Shown: in pieces, positions 27,155 through 36,723 of the stretch | Layout: each line of letters begins with the position of its first letter | How positions within the stretch are numbered: the stretch's first letter is position 1 | Assembly (NCBI RefSeq): GCF_008329945.1 | Contig: NZ_CP035807.1 | Coordinates: 2,790,001 to 2,854,000 of the forward strand | Reading direction: 5' to 3' | Length of the DNA: 64,000 bases | Source of the DNA: Thiospirochaeta perfilievii | Lineage (GTDB): Bacteria > Spirochaetota > Spirochaetia > DSM-2461 | The notes under the pieces: generated by a model | What the model was told of the DNA's origin: nothing | The model's input: only the letters and a program-made list of their open reading frames with translations | The model's database searches: none | Program-made: the position numbers and the translations under genes

Positions 27155-28089
27155 TGTTTAAGCGAATTCTACACAACTGGCATGTAAAAGTAATCTGCCT
27201 TGTAATTGCTATGGTTTTAGTATTTTTTACAAAGGCAAATGCACTAAAAGAGGAGCCGGTTGTAGTTTTTTTAGAGACAATTACAAATAATAACTACACG
27301 TTTACCGAGTCTCTACCATCTAGGGTTACATTAACCCTAAAGGGAGAGGAGTCGGAGATAACAAAAGTCCCGGTAGATGACCTAGTAGCATATATAGATG
27401 CTAGTAAAATAACCAAAGATGGAGTTTATGAACTACCTATTCTAATTAAGCAGGATGGAGTTCTTGAGTTTACAAATAATGTGGAGATATCAGTATTTCC
27501 AATATCAATAACAACAAAGGTAGAAGAGAAGGTTACAAAATATTTAAAAGTTGAGAGTGTAATTACAGGTATTCCAGCCCATGGATATGAGCTAAATAGT
27601 AGGTTTATTAACCCTAGGGTAATAAGTGTAACTGGCCCTAAAAAACATATGGAAGCTCTAGACTCTATTAGCACAGAGCCGGTGGATTTAACTGGTAAGG
27701 ATAGTGACTTTGTAACAAGGGTTAAGTTAGATAGTTCTGACTCCCTACTTCTATTCCCGGAGGGTAACTTTGTTGAGTTCCAGGGTATTATTACCGAGAC
27801 TAGTGTTGTAAAAGTATTAGAGAATGTAAATATAGCTATAAAAGATTTAAAAGAGGGACTTGAAGTTGTATCGGAACTACCTCAGATAAGTGTAAATGTA
27901 GAGGGTAAACTTTTAAGTCTTCAGAACTTTAGTAAAAATAATGTCTCTTTAACAATAAATTTAAAGAGTATAGAAGTCCCAGGAACCTACGAAGTGCCTA
28001 TTAACTACTGGACACCTAAATACGCCCATGTATACGATAAATCCAGGGATACAGTTGTTATCTCTGTTAGAAAAAAGGTTTCAAATTGA
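27151..28089 (+). CDS. cdaR: YbbR-domain protein CdaR
   Basis: A 312-residue single-pass protein: one N-terminal transmembrane helix (residues 13-30, KVICLVIAMVLVFFT) followed by an extracytoplasmic region with YbbR repeats (three readable blocks at about 35-115, 125-205 and 215-305). In other bacteria CdaR binds CdaA and tunes c-di-AMP synthesis, and the adjacent position here (ATGA overlap) fits that role. The sequence itself shows no catalytic motif. Confidence 0.88.
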   Translation: MMFKRILHNWHVKVICLVIAMVLVFFTKANALKEEPVVVFLETITNNNYTFTESLPSRVTLTLKGEESEITKVPVDDLVAYIDASKITKDGVYELPILIKQDGVLEFTNNVEISVFPISITTKVEEKVTKYLKVESVITGIPAHGYELNSRFINPRVISVTGPKKHMEALDSISTEPVDLTGKDSDFVTRVKLDSSDSLLLFPEGNFVEFQGIITETSVVKVLENVNIAIKDLKEGLEVVSELPQISVNVEGKLLSLQNFSKNNVSLTINLKSIEVPGTYEVPINYWTPKYAHVYDKSRDTVVISVRKKVSN

Positions 28090-28460
28090 TCTTAGGTACA
28101 GGAATAGATATGGCAAAGGTTAAAAGGTTTGATAAGTTTTTAGATAACGAAGCCTTTTTAAATAAGTACTTCCATAAAAGTGAAATAGATTATGTAAAAT
28201 CCAAGGGAGTATCTGCAGCCCAATCCCTAGCCGGGAAATTTGCAGCAAGAGAGGCGTTTTTTAAGGCCCTTGGAACGGGATTTATAGGTTTTAGTCCCAG
28301 GGATATCTCTGTAGATAATAATAAAAGTGGTAAACCCTATATCACCCCTAACCAGAGTGTAATAAACGAGTTAGATAGACTAGCAAATAATTGGAAAATC
28401 CACCTCTCAATTAGTCATGAAAAAGAGTACGCTATAGCCCAGGTAATTTTGGAGGCCTAG
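28086..28460 (+). CDS. acpS: Holo-[acyl-carrier-protein] synthase
   Basis: A 124-residue phosphopantetheinyl transferase that activates acyl carrier protein. The two family motifs are GTGIDMAKVKRF at the N-terminus (metal-binding Asp) and AGKFAAREAFFKALGTG near residue 50, with the final HLSISHEKEYAIA strand. The start is a TTG at 28086 that overlaps the stop of cdaR; an ATG ten codons in would remove the catalytic Asp, so TTG is preferred. Confidence 0.94.
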   Translation: MILGTGIDMAKVKRFDKFLDNEAFLNKYFHKSEIDYVKSKGVSAAQSLAGKFAAREAFFKALGTGFIGFSPRDISVDNNKSGKPYITPNQSVINELDRLANNWKIHLSISHEKEYAIAQVILEA

Positions 28461-28461
28461 A

Positions 28462-29319
28462 ATGTCAGAGAAGTCAAAGATAAGTTACTATTCTAAAAAT
28501 GTTATAAACTGTCCTGTTTGTGGAAAAGAGTTTAAAAAAGAGGACCTTCTAAGTGGTGGAGGTAGAATGAATGCCGGGAATTTAACTGATGAGTTACACA
28601 GACTATATATTCCAACTAAAAAATATGGGCCAATCTATCCGTTAATCTACCCTGTAGTTGTATGTCCTACATGTCTCTATAGCGCCTACATCTCAGATTT
28701 TGAAACCATATCCCCAGACTCAATATTTGAATTAAAAAATAAAACAGAGTTAAGGAAGGAGGAGGCAAAAAACCTTTTTCCAAGATATAATTTTAGTAAA
28801 AATAGAACTATTATAGAGGGAATACTTAGCTATATATTAGCTGCAATTTGTTACGATAGTATCGATTCATCCCACCAACCTATATATAAACAGGGCTTAA
28901 GTTGTCTAAGGGCCGCATGGTTGTGTAATGATTATCATTTAGTAGAGCCAAATGAAAATTTTGACTACTTACGGGATGTAATGTATAGAAAGGCAGACTT
29001 CTTCTATTCCCAGATGGTAGAAGCAGAGAAAGATGGTATAGAAGAGTACGGAACTATTACCCATTTTGGTCCGGATATTGACCATAACCACGGTTTTGAT
29101 GGTGCTCTATTTTTAGCAGGTCTGTTAGTATATAAACATGGACAAAAGGATGATAAGGTTAAGAGGCTTAAATCCCTGCATACTGCTAAAATAACTATTT
29201 CGCGAATAGTAGGTATGGGAAAGGCTTCTAAATCTAAACCCAGCGACTTTGTAGAGAGCGCTAGGGAGTTACATTCTAAAATAAAAGATGAGATAAATAG
29301 ATTAGAGGAAAACAGTTAA
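28462..29319 (+). CDS. DUF2225 protein with N-terminal zinc-binding cysteines
   Basis: A 285-residue cytosolic protein. The N-terminus has CPVCGKEF and later VVCPTCLYSAYISDF, two CxxC pairs likely to bind zinc, with DELHRLYIPTKKYGPIYPLIYPVVV between them, which is the DUF2225 signature. The remainder is helical and TPR-like. The family is common in spirochaetes and firmicutes and has no established function. It begins one base after acpS and overlaps truA by one base. Confidence 0.83.
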   Translation: MSEKSKISYYSKNVINCPVCGKEFKKEDLLSGGGRMNAGNLTDELHRLYIPTKKYGPIYPLIYPVVVCPTCLYSAYISDFETISPDSIFELKNKTELRKEEAKNLFPRYNFSKNRTIIEGILSYILAAICYDSIDSSHQPIYKQGLSCLRAAWLCNDYHLVEPNENFDYLRDVMYRKADFFYSQMVEAEKDGIEEYGTITHFGPDIDHNHGFDGALFLAGLLVYKHGQKDDKVKRLKSLHTAKITISRIVGMGKASKSKPSDFVESARELHSKIKDEINRLEENS

Positions 29320-30065
29320 TGAGAAATATAAGATTGAATATTGCCTATGATGGTACAAAGTACTGTGGCTGGCAAATTCAACCTAGGGATATTACAATAC
29401 AGGAAGTTATCGAGAAGGCCCTAAGTAAAATCCATAAAAAAAAGGTTGACCTAATAGGTTCTGGTAGAACTGATAGTGGAGTACATGCCGATAAGCAGGT
29501 TGCAAATTTTGTAACCGATATAGACTCTATTCCAGCTAATAGGTTTAGAGCAGCTATTAACTCCTTACTCCCCCTGGATATTAGGGTTTTAAGTAGTAGG
29601 GAAGTTCCCCTGGAGTTTCATTCCAGGTTTAACGCCTTTAGACGAACATATAAATACTATATAAAATTAGCAGATGTTGGACATCCTAGATATAGGGATT
29701 TCTGTTATTTAGTAAGAAGGCCTCTTAATTTAAACCTATTAAACGACCTGGCAAGGGAGCTGGTAGGAGAACATGATTTTACAACATTTGCAGCAGCTGG
29801 GGATCAAGCCCCAACTAAAATTAGAACTATATACAGCGCTACATTCTACCCTGAGGGGGAGTTTATAGTCTTTAAAATATGTGGAAACGCATTTTTACAA
29901 AGAATGGTAAGGTCCCTAACCGGAACCCTTTTAGACTTCTCCTTTAAGGGGAAAACCCCAGAGGATTTAAGATTTATACTACTTGCAAAGGATAGGTCCC
30001 TTGTAGGACCAACTGCCCCGGCAAGAGGACTTTTTCTTAATAATGTTGAGTATCCGGAGGATTAA
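29319..30065 (+). CDS. truA: tRNA pseudouridine(38-40) synthase TruA
   Basis: It isomerises uridines 38-40 in tRNA anticodon arms. The catalytic aspartate is D52 in GSGRTDSGVHA, and YDGTKYCGWQIQP at the N-terminus and GNAFLQRMVRSLTGTL near residue 195 are family motifs. Length (248) is normal. One-base overlaps on both sides (TAATG) link it to the DUF2225 and UDG genes. Confidence 0.96.
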   Translation: MRNIRLNIAYDGTKYCGWQIQPRDITIQEVIEKALSKIHKKKVDLIGSGRTDSGVHADKQVANFVTDIDSIPANRFRAAINSLLPLDIRVLSSREVPLEFHSRFNAFRRTYKYYIKLADVGHPRYRDFCYLVRRPLNLNLLNDLARELVGEHDFTTFAAAGDQAPTKIRTIYSATFYPEGEFIVFKICGNAFLQRMVRSLTGTLLDFSFKGKTPEDLRFILLAKDRSLVGPTAPARGLFLNNVEYPED

Positions 30066-30709
30066 TGGAAGAGTTTTGGGAACTTCTAAATTTAGTAGAA
30101 GATAAGATAAAGTATGGATATAAGGGGGAGCATGAAAAACCCCAGTTTAAAAATATAAATCCACAAGAAACAGAGTGTCGGGACTGTCCTCTCTACCTAA
30201 TTAGAAACAGTATTGTCTACGGTAAGGGGTCAGACTCTCCTAAATTAATGTTAGTAGGAACATGGCCTATAGACCAGGATGAGACATTAAATTCCCCCAT
30301 ATCGGCTAATTGTGGGGAGTTTTTAAATAAGTGGATAACAGCCATGAAGTTATCCCCATTTGCAGATACTTATGTAACAAACCTTCTAAAATGTAAAACT
30401 GGATGGAATAAGAGGGGTTTTAATGGAGCCCACAACTTATCCGAGGAGATTACAACCTGTTTTAACCACCTGGAAGAGGAGATTAAACGGTTACAACCCC
30501 GGGTTATATTAACCCTAGGGGAGAGGCCTGCCCAGGTTTTAACCGACTCCGATAGGGAGCTTGAACAATTAAGGGGACATATCCATAACTATAAAGGAAT
30601 CCCTGTTGTCTCAACATACCATCCAGAGGTTGCACTAGAGAACTACGAAGCCCTAAGGGGTCCAGTATGGGACGATTTAAAACTAGTTATGTCTAAATTA
30701 AATGGATAA
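30065..30709 (+). CDS. Uracil-DNA glycosylase superfamily protein (family 4-like, divergent)
   Basis: A 214-residue protein with the iron-sulfur-type UDG layout: a CRDCPLYLIR pair (residues 38-41), two further cysteines in NLLKCK and TTCFNHLEEE, and the C-terminal TYHPEVAL motif. In family 4 enzymes motif 1 is normally GEAPGxxED; here it reads VGTWPIDQDE, so the catalytic pocket is altered and the substrate may differ. It starts on the truA stop and overlaps priA by 8 bp. Base-excision repair is the likely setting, by family. Confidence 0.78.
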   Translation: MEEFWELLNLVEDKIKYGYKGEHEKPQFKNINPQETECRDCPLYLIRNSIVYGKGSDSPKLMLVGTWPIDQDETLNSPISANCGEFLNKWITAMKLSPFADTYVTNLLKCKTGWNKRGFNGAHNLSEEITTCFNHLEEEIKRLQPRVILTLGERPAQVLTDSDRELEQLRGHIHNYKGIPVVSTYHPEVALENYEALRGPVWDDLKLVMSKLNG

Positions 30710-32660
30710 CTTTCTACAAGTAGTTTTTAATATTCCAGTTAAAGCTACATATACATATAAAAACCTGGAGGATAACCCGGGAAAAGTTGGTTATCGGGTG
30801 GAAGCAATGTTAGGAAGGCGAAAACTTATTGGGTTTGTAACTAAAACTACCAATGTGGAACCTACAGAGTTTAAGGCTAATCCTATACTTAGAGTTGTGG
30901 ATAAAGAACCCCTTTTTAATAGTATCTTATTAGAATTAGCCAACTGGGTTGCTGACTTTACCATGTGTAGTGTAGGGGAGGCCCTAGGTGCCATGCTTCC
31001 CGGGGGAAAGAGGGAGAAGGGACTACCAGCCTCATCTATAGAGGAGATCCCGGACCCTAAGGATATTACCCTATCCACAGAGCAGGAAGTCGCAATAACG
31101 GCTATTTTAAATGATAAAAACCCTATTTTCTACCTATTTGGAATAACAGGAAGTGGTAAAACAGAGGTTTTTTTACAAGCAGCAAAAGAGGTATTAAATA
31201 GGGGGGAGAGTGTAATATATCTTGTCCCTGAAATATCTTTAACACACCAGGTTGTAGACACATTAAAAAGCCGTTTTACCCAGGGTGTAGCTGTTCTTCA
31301 CTCCCATTTAACCCCAAGCCAAAGGTTAACAGAGTGGAGGCGTATTCAAAGTGGAGAAGCCCCACTTATTATAGGAGCAAGAAGTGCTATCTTTGCCCCC
31401 TGTGATAAGTTAGGTCTAATAATAATTGACGAAGAGCACGAAAACTCATATAAATCATCAAATACCCCTAGATACTCAGCAAGACAGGTTGCCATGAAGA
31501 GGGCCAGATTACAGGGTTCTAAACTTGTTTTAGGTAGTGCAACCCCATCGGTTGAATCCTGGAAGTTAATGGATGACGGAAAGATAAAGAGATTAAACCT
31601 AACAAAACGGCTATCAGGTGGTGCCATGCCAAAATCTACAATTGTAGATATGCGACATGAGGATGGGGTTTTAAGTAAAACCCTAATAAAAAAGATCGAA
31701 GAGGCTTATAATCAGGGCAGGCAGACCATTTTATTTCTAAATAGAAGGGGGTTCTCCTACTTTTTCCACTGTAACAGTTGTGGTTACGAGATGGTGTGTA
31801 AAAACTGCTCAGTCTCTTTAACCTATCATAAAAACAAAAATAGAATGGTATGCCACTATTGTGGGTATCAGGCCTATCCAATATCAGTTTGCCCGGAGTG
31901 TAACTCCTTAGATATTGGTTCTACTGGTTTTGGTGTAGAACATATAGAGGAAGAGGTTGGTAAAATATTCCCTAGCCTAAATATTAAAAGGTTAGATAGT
32001 GATGTTCTTAATCAAAAAAACAGTAAAACCCTGTTAAAAGATACACTAAACGACTTTAAAAACAAAAAAATTGACATCCTTTTAGGGACCCAGATGGTGG
32101 CAAGGGGGCTTAACTTTCCCGGAGTAAAACTAGTTGGTATAATTATGGCAGATACTGGACTTAAAATGCCCGATTTTAGGGCAGCAGAGAGATCCTTTGG
32201 TCTTATTGTACAGGTCTCCGGTAGGGCTGGAAGATACGCCCCGGATGGGGAAGTTGTAATCCAGACCTTTATGCCACAAAATAGAACCATTAATTTAGCC
32301 GCAAAAAGTGATATTAACTCCTTTTATACCAGTGAGTTAGAGGATAGAAAACTTTTAGAGTTTCCCCCATATACAAGAATGATCCGTCTAGTTTTTAGGT
32401 CTAAAAGATTAGGGGAGATGTTAAAGGTTATAGACAGTTTTGAAAAAGAGTTAACAAGGGGTATAGATAACAGTACCGAGATCCTAGGCCCTAGTGAGTG
32501 TCCTATTTCTGTTATAGCAGGAAGTTACAGGCACCAGATATTAATAAGAACAACCAATTTAAATAGTGCCCACAGTGTTACCTACTCCCTACTACAAAGA
32601 AGTAAAATTCCAGCCTATATCTACATAGAGGTGGATGTAGACCCTATTTCACTCTTATAA
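30702..32660 (+). CDS. priA: Primosomal protein N' (replication restart helicase PriA)
   Basis: A 3'-to-5' DNA helicase that restarts stalled forks. The 652-residue chain shows an N-terminal 3'-DNA-binding domain, Walker A GITGSGKTEVF near residue 147, Walker B DEEH near residue 244, the zinc-binding cluster of eight cysteines at about 355-403, and helicase motifs V and VI (LGTQMVARGLNFPG, QVSGRAGR). It is the last gene of the 11-kb operon from parE. At 652 it is somewhat shorter than the E. coli protein, mainly in the N-terminal domain. Confidence 0.95.
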   Translation: MDNFLQVVFNIPVKATYTYKNLEDNPGKVGYRVEAMLGRRKLIGFVTKTTNVEPTEFKANPILRVVDKEPLFNSILLELANWVADFTMCSVGEALGAMLPGGKREKGLPASSIEEIPDPKDITLSTEQEVAITAILNDKNPIFYLFGITGSGKTEVFLQAAKEVLNRGESVIYLVPEISLTHQVVDTLKSRFTQGVAVLHSHLTPSQRLTEWRRIQSGEAPLIIGARSAIFAPCDKLGLIIIDEEHENSYKSSNTPRYSARQVAMKRARLQGSKLVLGSATPSVESWKLMDDGKIKRLNLTKRLSGGAMPKSTIVDMRHEDGVLSKTLIKKIEEAYNQGRQTILFLNRRGFSYFFHCNSCGYEMVCKNCSVSLTYHKNKNRMVCHYCGYQAYPISVCPECNSLDIGSTGFGVEHIEEEVGKIFPSLNIKRLDSDVLNQKNSKTLLKDTLNDFKNKKIDILLGTQMVARGLNFPGVKLVGIIMADTGLKMPDFRAAERSFGLIVQVSGRAGRYAPDGEVVIQTFMPQNRTINLAAKSDINSFYTSELEDRKLLEFPPYTRMIRLVFRSKRLGEMLKVIDSFEKELTRGIDNSTEILGPSECPISVIAGSYRHQILIRTTNLNSAHSVTYSLLQRSKIPAYIYIEVDVDPISLL

Positions 32661-32743
32661 TAAAAGAATATCATTAAATAATTCTAAAAAAAGATCTAGA
32701 ACTGTGTATTGTTTTATATTACATTTAAATAAAGGAGTATTAT

Positions 32744-33835
32744 GTGAAAAAGTTAATATTAATACTAAGTATCTCAAGTTGTTTTTTATTTAATATATAT
32801 TCAGAGGATGCAGTAAATCTAGTTCCATTAGGGGATGACTTAACAACTCTGTTTTTGGGTATAGGCCAGGATGTAGTTCCTCTTTTACACCAAAATGCCC
32901 TCTCGGGGGACACCTATGGTGAGGCTGAAATAGATCAGGTCTTTTTACCCTTCTATCTCTCTATACCATCTATTGGGTTATCTACAACCGACGGAATTGC
33001 TACAGTACTATCTAATGATAGTCAGGAGTGGAAATTTGCTATCCAACTTCCAACTTTAGTAGACTCCGCATTAGAAGGGGATAGTAAGGAGTATTTTGAC
33101 ATAGCACAAAATATTTTTGCACTACCAACAGTAAAATTGGGCTTTGGTTTTAAGCTACCTTCTAATTTTGAACTTCATATATCAGGTATATACTTACCTC
33201 CACTAGACTTTGGATCCCTTGCCTCTGTTTCGGCACTGGATAACCTATCTTTAAATATAATGGATGTTGGTTTTAAACTACGTAAAACAATATTCCACGA
33301 CACTTTTTTTAAGCCGGCATTCTCTATTGGAGCCCACTACTACTACTCAACTTTTGAGATGGACTTTACATTTAACCAGATAACAGACTTCCTGGATTCC
33401 AGGGTAGATGCAGGAGTTTTAGGGGACTTGGATCTAGGTGGAACTTTTAATATTAATACAAAGGTTCAAAGTTTTGGTCTAGACTTTCACCTATCAAAAA
33501 GGTTAATAATTTTTACTCCATTTATTAAACTATCTCCAACTCTATACTACTCTACAATCAGCACCACTGCGGATCTAGATGCAACTCTATACGATGTTGG
33601 TACAGAAATTAGTAGTGCAAATCTTAACTCTGGTGGTAGTGTTAATAGTAATGGTGTAATGTTATACGGTTCTGCAGGAATTGAGTTTAGGTTACTATTT
33701 ATGGTTATACACCTAAGTTTTAATGCGGATCTGCAAAACCCAACACTAACCTTAGGAGATGCAACAAGTGGGGACTTCTCGGAAACATATATTGACAAGT
33801 TTGGACTAAACTTAGGGTTTAGATTTAACTTCTAA
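32744..33835 (+). CDS. Exported outer-membrane beta-barrel protein
   Basis: A 363-residue protein with a signal peptide (MKKLILILSISSCFLFNIYS) and a strand-rich body that ends in FGLNLGFRFNF, a C-terminal aromatic residue typical of outer-membrane barrels. I do not recognise a named family with certainty. The GTG start at 32744 has an AGGAG ribosome-binding site 6 nt upstream; an overlapping ATG is out of frame. A 29-bp segment that covers the last codons and the stop is repeated 12 bp further on. It stands alone between priA and the cyclase gene. Confidence 0.65.
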   Translation: MKKLILILSISSCFLFNIYSEDAVNLVPLGDDLTTLFLGIGQDVVPLLHQNALSGDTYGEAEIDQVFLPFYLSIPSIGLSTTDGIATVLSNDSQEWKFAIQLPTLVDSALEGDSKEYFDIAQNIFALPTVKLGFGFKLPSNFELHISGIYLPPLDFGSLASVSALDNLSLNIMDVGFKLRKTIFHDTFFKPAFSIGAHYYYSTFEMDFTFNQITDFLDSRVDAGVLGDLDLGGTFNINTKVQSFGLDFHLSKRLIIFTPFIKLSPTLYYSTISTTADLDATLYDVGTEISSANLNSGGSVNSNGVMLYGSAGIEFRLLFMVIHLSFNADLQNPTLTLGDATSGDFSETYIDKFGLNLGFRFNF

Positions 33836-33881
33836 GCCAGACTATTTTAAACTTAGGGTTTAGATTTAACTTCTAAACCCT
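33807..33881. repeat. 29-bp direct repeat over the stop codon, with an inverted repeat
   Basis: The 29 bases at 33807-33835, which encode the end of the barrel protein and its TAA, recur at 33848-33876 after 12 unrelated bases. In the second copy AGGGTTTAGA (33855-33864) and TCTAAACCCT (33872-33881) form a perfect 10-bp inverted repeat with a 7-nt loop. No T-run follows, so it is not a canonical terminator, although it lies between two convergent genes. Confidence 0.85.
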
Positions 33882-33909
33882 AACTTCTAAACACTAAATT
33901 CTTAACAGT

Positions 33910-36606
33910 CTACTTACTACTCATTTTAAACACTCCATCCCAGTCGGAAGGTGGGGCTTTTTTAATATAATCATTACACCTGTTAACATATAGTATCGAT
34001 GCCGAATCATTTTCTAGTACTTCTAGAACACTATTAAATAACTTTTTAGCTTCTAACCACTCTTTATTTTCAAATAGAGTAAGGGCTTTATCAAAAATAG
34101 AGTAGGCTTCTAACTCATCCTTAGTTACAAAACTTCTCTCTTCTATTAACTCATAAAGTCTAATTGGGGTTTTTATACCAATAACCCTAACCCTATCCAG
34201 TCGCCTAAATAGAAGGGTGTCTGGACACTGATTCCTTGTCTCCTCGCTTACCATAATCCATGTTCCATATAGTTTATTTACACCCTCAAGCCGTGCTGCA
34301 AGGTTTACCGAGTTACCCATAATGGTATAATCCATCTTTTTATCTGTACCCATGTTCCCAACAACCATGTCCCCGGTATTTATACCTATACGGGTATTTA
34401 TAACATCCTTTGTCCACTCATCCTCTAAAAACTTCTTATTTAATTCAACTTCCACCCGCTTCATAACAACTGCACTATAACAGCACTTATATGCGTGGTT
34501 TTCGTAGTAGATTGGAGCCCCAAAAAAGCAGATAATAGCATCCCCCTCATACTTATCTATAGTTCCTTTATTATCCATTACAGTGTTACTCATTGCTGTT
34601 AAGTAGGCGTTTAAAAGCCTAACTAAGTCCTGGGGGGATAACTTCTCGGAGAAGGTGGAAAAAGCTCTAATATCTGTAAACATAGCTGTCATATACTTAG
34701 ACTCTCCACCTAGTTGTAACTTACTTGGGTCATCTAAAATCTCTTTAATAACATCTGCACTAAGGTAGTGGCTAAAAGCCTTATTAATAAAGGACTTCTC
34801 CTTTTCCGAGGATAAAAATCTAATTGCTGTAAGGGTAATAAAAGTTGTGACAATAGATAGGGCGGGGAATAGAAGGTCAATATATACCGACGTATACCTA
34901 AATATTAGAGCTAATATTGCTATTATTATAACAAGGGCAAAAATACCTATAATCATCGACCTTTTAGGTGGAAGATTTCTAATTACTACTGTTAATAAAA
35001 GTGCACTAATTAGGGCAATTATTAGGACAAACAACCTAGGCATTAGGGATATATACTGCTGGTTTAATATTGTATTTACCACATTGGCATGGGTTCCTAC
35101 GTTCATATACTCCTTCTCAAAGGGGTTTGTACCAATATCTGTAGTTCCTGTAGCTGTATTTCCTATTATTGCAAAGGAGTTATCTGCCTTATCCTTTAAC
35201 TCTTCCCTTATATCCATTAATTGGGTAAGGGCCTCCTGGGTTTTATTAAACCAACTAGGTATGTCCCTACTTATGGTATTGTAGTTATCATCATCTATAA
35301 CACCTGCTTCCTTTAACTGCTCTAACCCGGCTAACATAGTATTAGCGCTATCTGTAGTTATAAAATTAACTAACTCTGTAAGTAGAAACTCCTTAGCAGA
35401 TATATAGGACTCCATATCCGGGGATTTTGAATTAAAAAGTGCAATCTTCTCGCTCTCTATATAGTTTACAACATCTAAAAGAGGGGTTCCCCCGGTATAG
35501 GCGTTTAAATAACCCCAATCGGCCCTATCCTTTAGGTTCTTTATAACATAGTTATAAAGTTTGTCGTGGTTCATTAAAGCATCAAAGGGAATGTGTTTAA
35601 AACTCTCTTTATAACTCTTAGGGAGCCAGTTAATATTTAATGACCCGGTTGTATTAATTGGAATTACCATTTTATCTAGTTGTCCAAGGGTTGGGTGTAT
35701 AGGGTTAATTAGGGTAATTTTATCCTTTTCTAATTTAATATCCGGGTCACCTAACATATTTAGTAGTGGCCTAAAGGATAGCTGGGCAAAATATGTACCA
35801 TTTATACTTCTAAGTAGGTCTACCTTTCTTCTAACACCATCTTCATCAATTAATACGTTGGTAAATCCAGCCCCTGCTGAGTACCTGCTAACATTTAAAT
35901 TTGTAGGTAGGGCTCCTGTAAAGTTTAATTCAGGGATATCATCAACTACTTCTATATTTTTAATAGAGAAGTTATCTTTAAAAAAAGTATACTGGGGAGT
36001 ATCTAGGGTATCAGTTCCAGGGTTAACATTAATTGTAAAAAAAAGATTCCCAAATACCCTGGCAGCCTGGCCTAGGTAGATATCATTATTTCTAACAATA
36101 CTCTGTATTCTATTAACAACATCATCCTTTGTAGAGTTTGTCATATCAACTAAGTCAGGTATAAACTCTTTAACATCCTTAACAGGAATATCCCCACTGG
36201 ATACTGCTGCAAATAGATCCGCTGTATTTTTACTAATAGAGGATAGTTGCCTATCTATATACTGGGGTACATCCCTGTTTAAAACCTGGTAGTCTACCCC
36301 AACAGGGCTTGGGTCGATAAACTCAATATCAAAAACTGTATAATTTGATCCTAACTCCTTAAGTAAAAATATCCCATCGGCATATATATCCCTACTAACC
36401 GGGTAGACTTGGGCAGTCTTTATAGCATTATCCCCAAAATCTACTAATAAGATATCGGGATTCTCTTCTATATCCTCTTTTATTAACATAGCAGCATTGT
36501 ATATAGAGCCTTCTAACTTTTCAAAAATTGGGCTTAATGTAGCTAAACTTAATAAGAGTACAATACTTATTGGTATAACAATAAATTGAACTATATGTTT
36601 TCTCAT
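33910..36606 (-). CDS. CHASE2-domain class III adenylate/guanylate cyclase
   Basis: An 898-residue membrane receptor cyclase. One N-terminal transmembrane helix (residues 9-27) is followed by a large extracytoplasmic CHASE2 region (about 30-525), then three hydrophobic helices (about 535-620), a class III catalytic domain (about 640-790) and a helical, TPR-like tail. The catalytic domain has the metal aspartates in MFTDIRAFSTF and DAIICFFG, and MGNSVNLAARLEG with the Asn and Arg needed for transition-state stabilisation, so it should be active. The CHASE2 region has an insert of about 100 residues. It is divergent from an exported four-gene cassette, which suggests envelope sensing. ATP versus GTP preference is not settled. 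Confidence 0.9.
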   Translation of the reverse strand: MRKHIVQFIVIPISIVLLLSLATLSPIFEKLEGSIYNAAMLIKEDIEENPDILLVDFGDNAIKTAQVYPVSRDIYADGIFLLKELGSNYTVFDIEFIDPSPVGVDYQVLNRDVPQYIDRQLSSISKNTADLFAAVSSGDIPVKDVKEFIPDLVDMTNSTKDDVVNRIQSIVRNNDIYLGQAARVFGNLFFTINVNPGTDTLDTPQYTFFKDNFSIKNIEVVDDIPELNFTGALPTNLNVSRYSAGAGFTNVLIDEDGVRRKVDLLRSINGTYFAQLSFRPLLNMLGDPDIKLEKDKITLINPIHPTLGQLDKMVIPINTTGSLNINWLPKSYKESFKHIPFDALMNHDKLYNYVIKNLKDRADWGYLNAYTGGTPLLDVVNYIESEKIALFNSKSPDMESYISAKEFLLTELVNFITTDSANTMLAGLEQLKEAGVIDDDNYNTISRDIPSWFNKTQEALTQLMDIREELKDKADNSFAIIGNTATGTTDIGTNPFEKEYMNVGTHANVVNTILNQQYISLMPRLFVLIIALISALLLTVVIRNLPPKRSMIIGIFALVIIIAILALIFRYTSVYIDLLFPALSIVTTFITLTAIRFLSSEKEKSFINKAFSHYLSADVIKEILDDPSKLQLGGESKYMTAMFTDIRAFSTFSEKLSPQDLVRLLNAYLTAMSNTVMDNKGTIDKYEGDAIICFFGAPIYYENHAYKCCYSAVVMKRVEVELNKKFLEDEWTKDVINTRIGINTGDMVVGNMGTDKKMDYTIMGNSVNLAARLEGVNKLYGTWIMVSEETRNQCPDTLLFRRLDRVRVIGIKTPIRLYELIEERSFVTKDELEAYSIFDKALTLFENKEWLEAKKLFNSVLEVLENDSASILYVNRCNDYIKKAPPSDWDGVFKMSSK

Positions 36607-36723
36607 ATCTACTCCTTTTTATAACTAGTATAAATTAATTGACTAAAATATTTTACTATTAAATCCATTTCGTATAAAATTAAAGAGAATAAGTAAATTT
36701 CTTTCAATTAAAAAGGAGTTAAA

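Noticed and set aside
33855-33881. The inverted repeat after the barrel gene as a rho-independent terminator
   Set aside because: No T-run follows on either strand.
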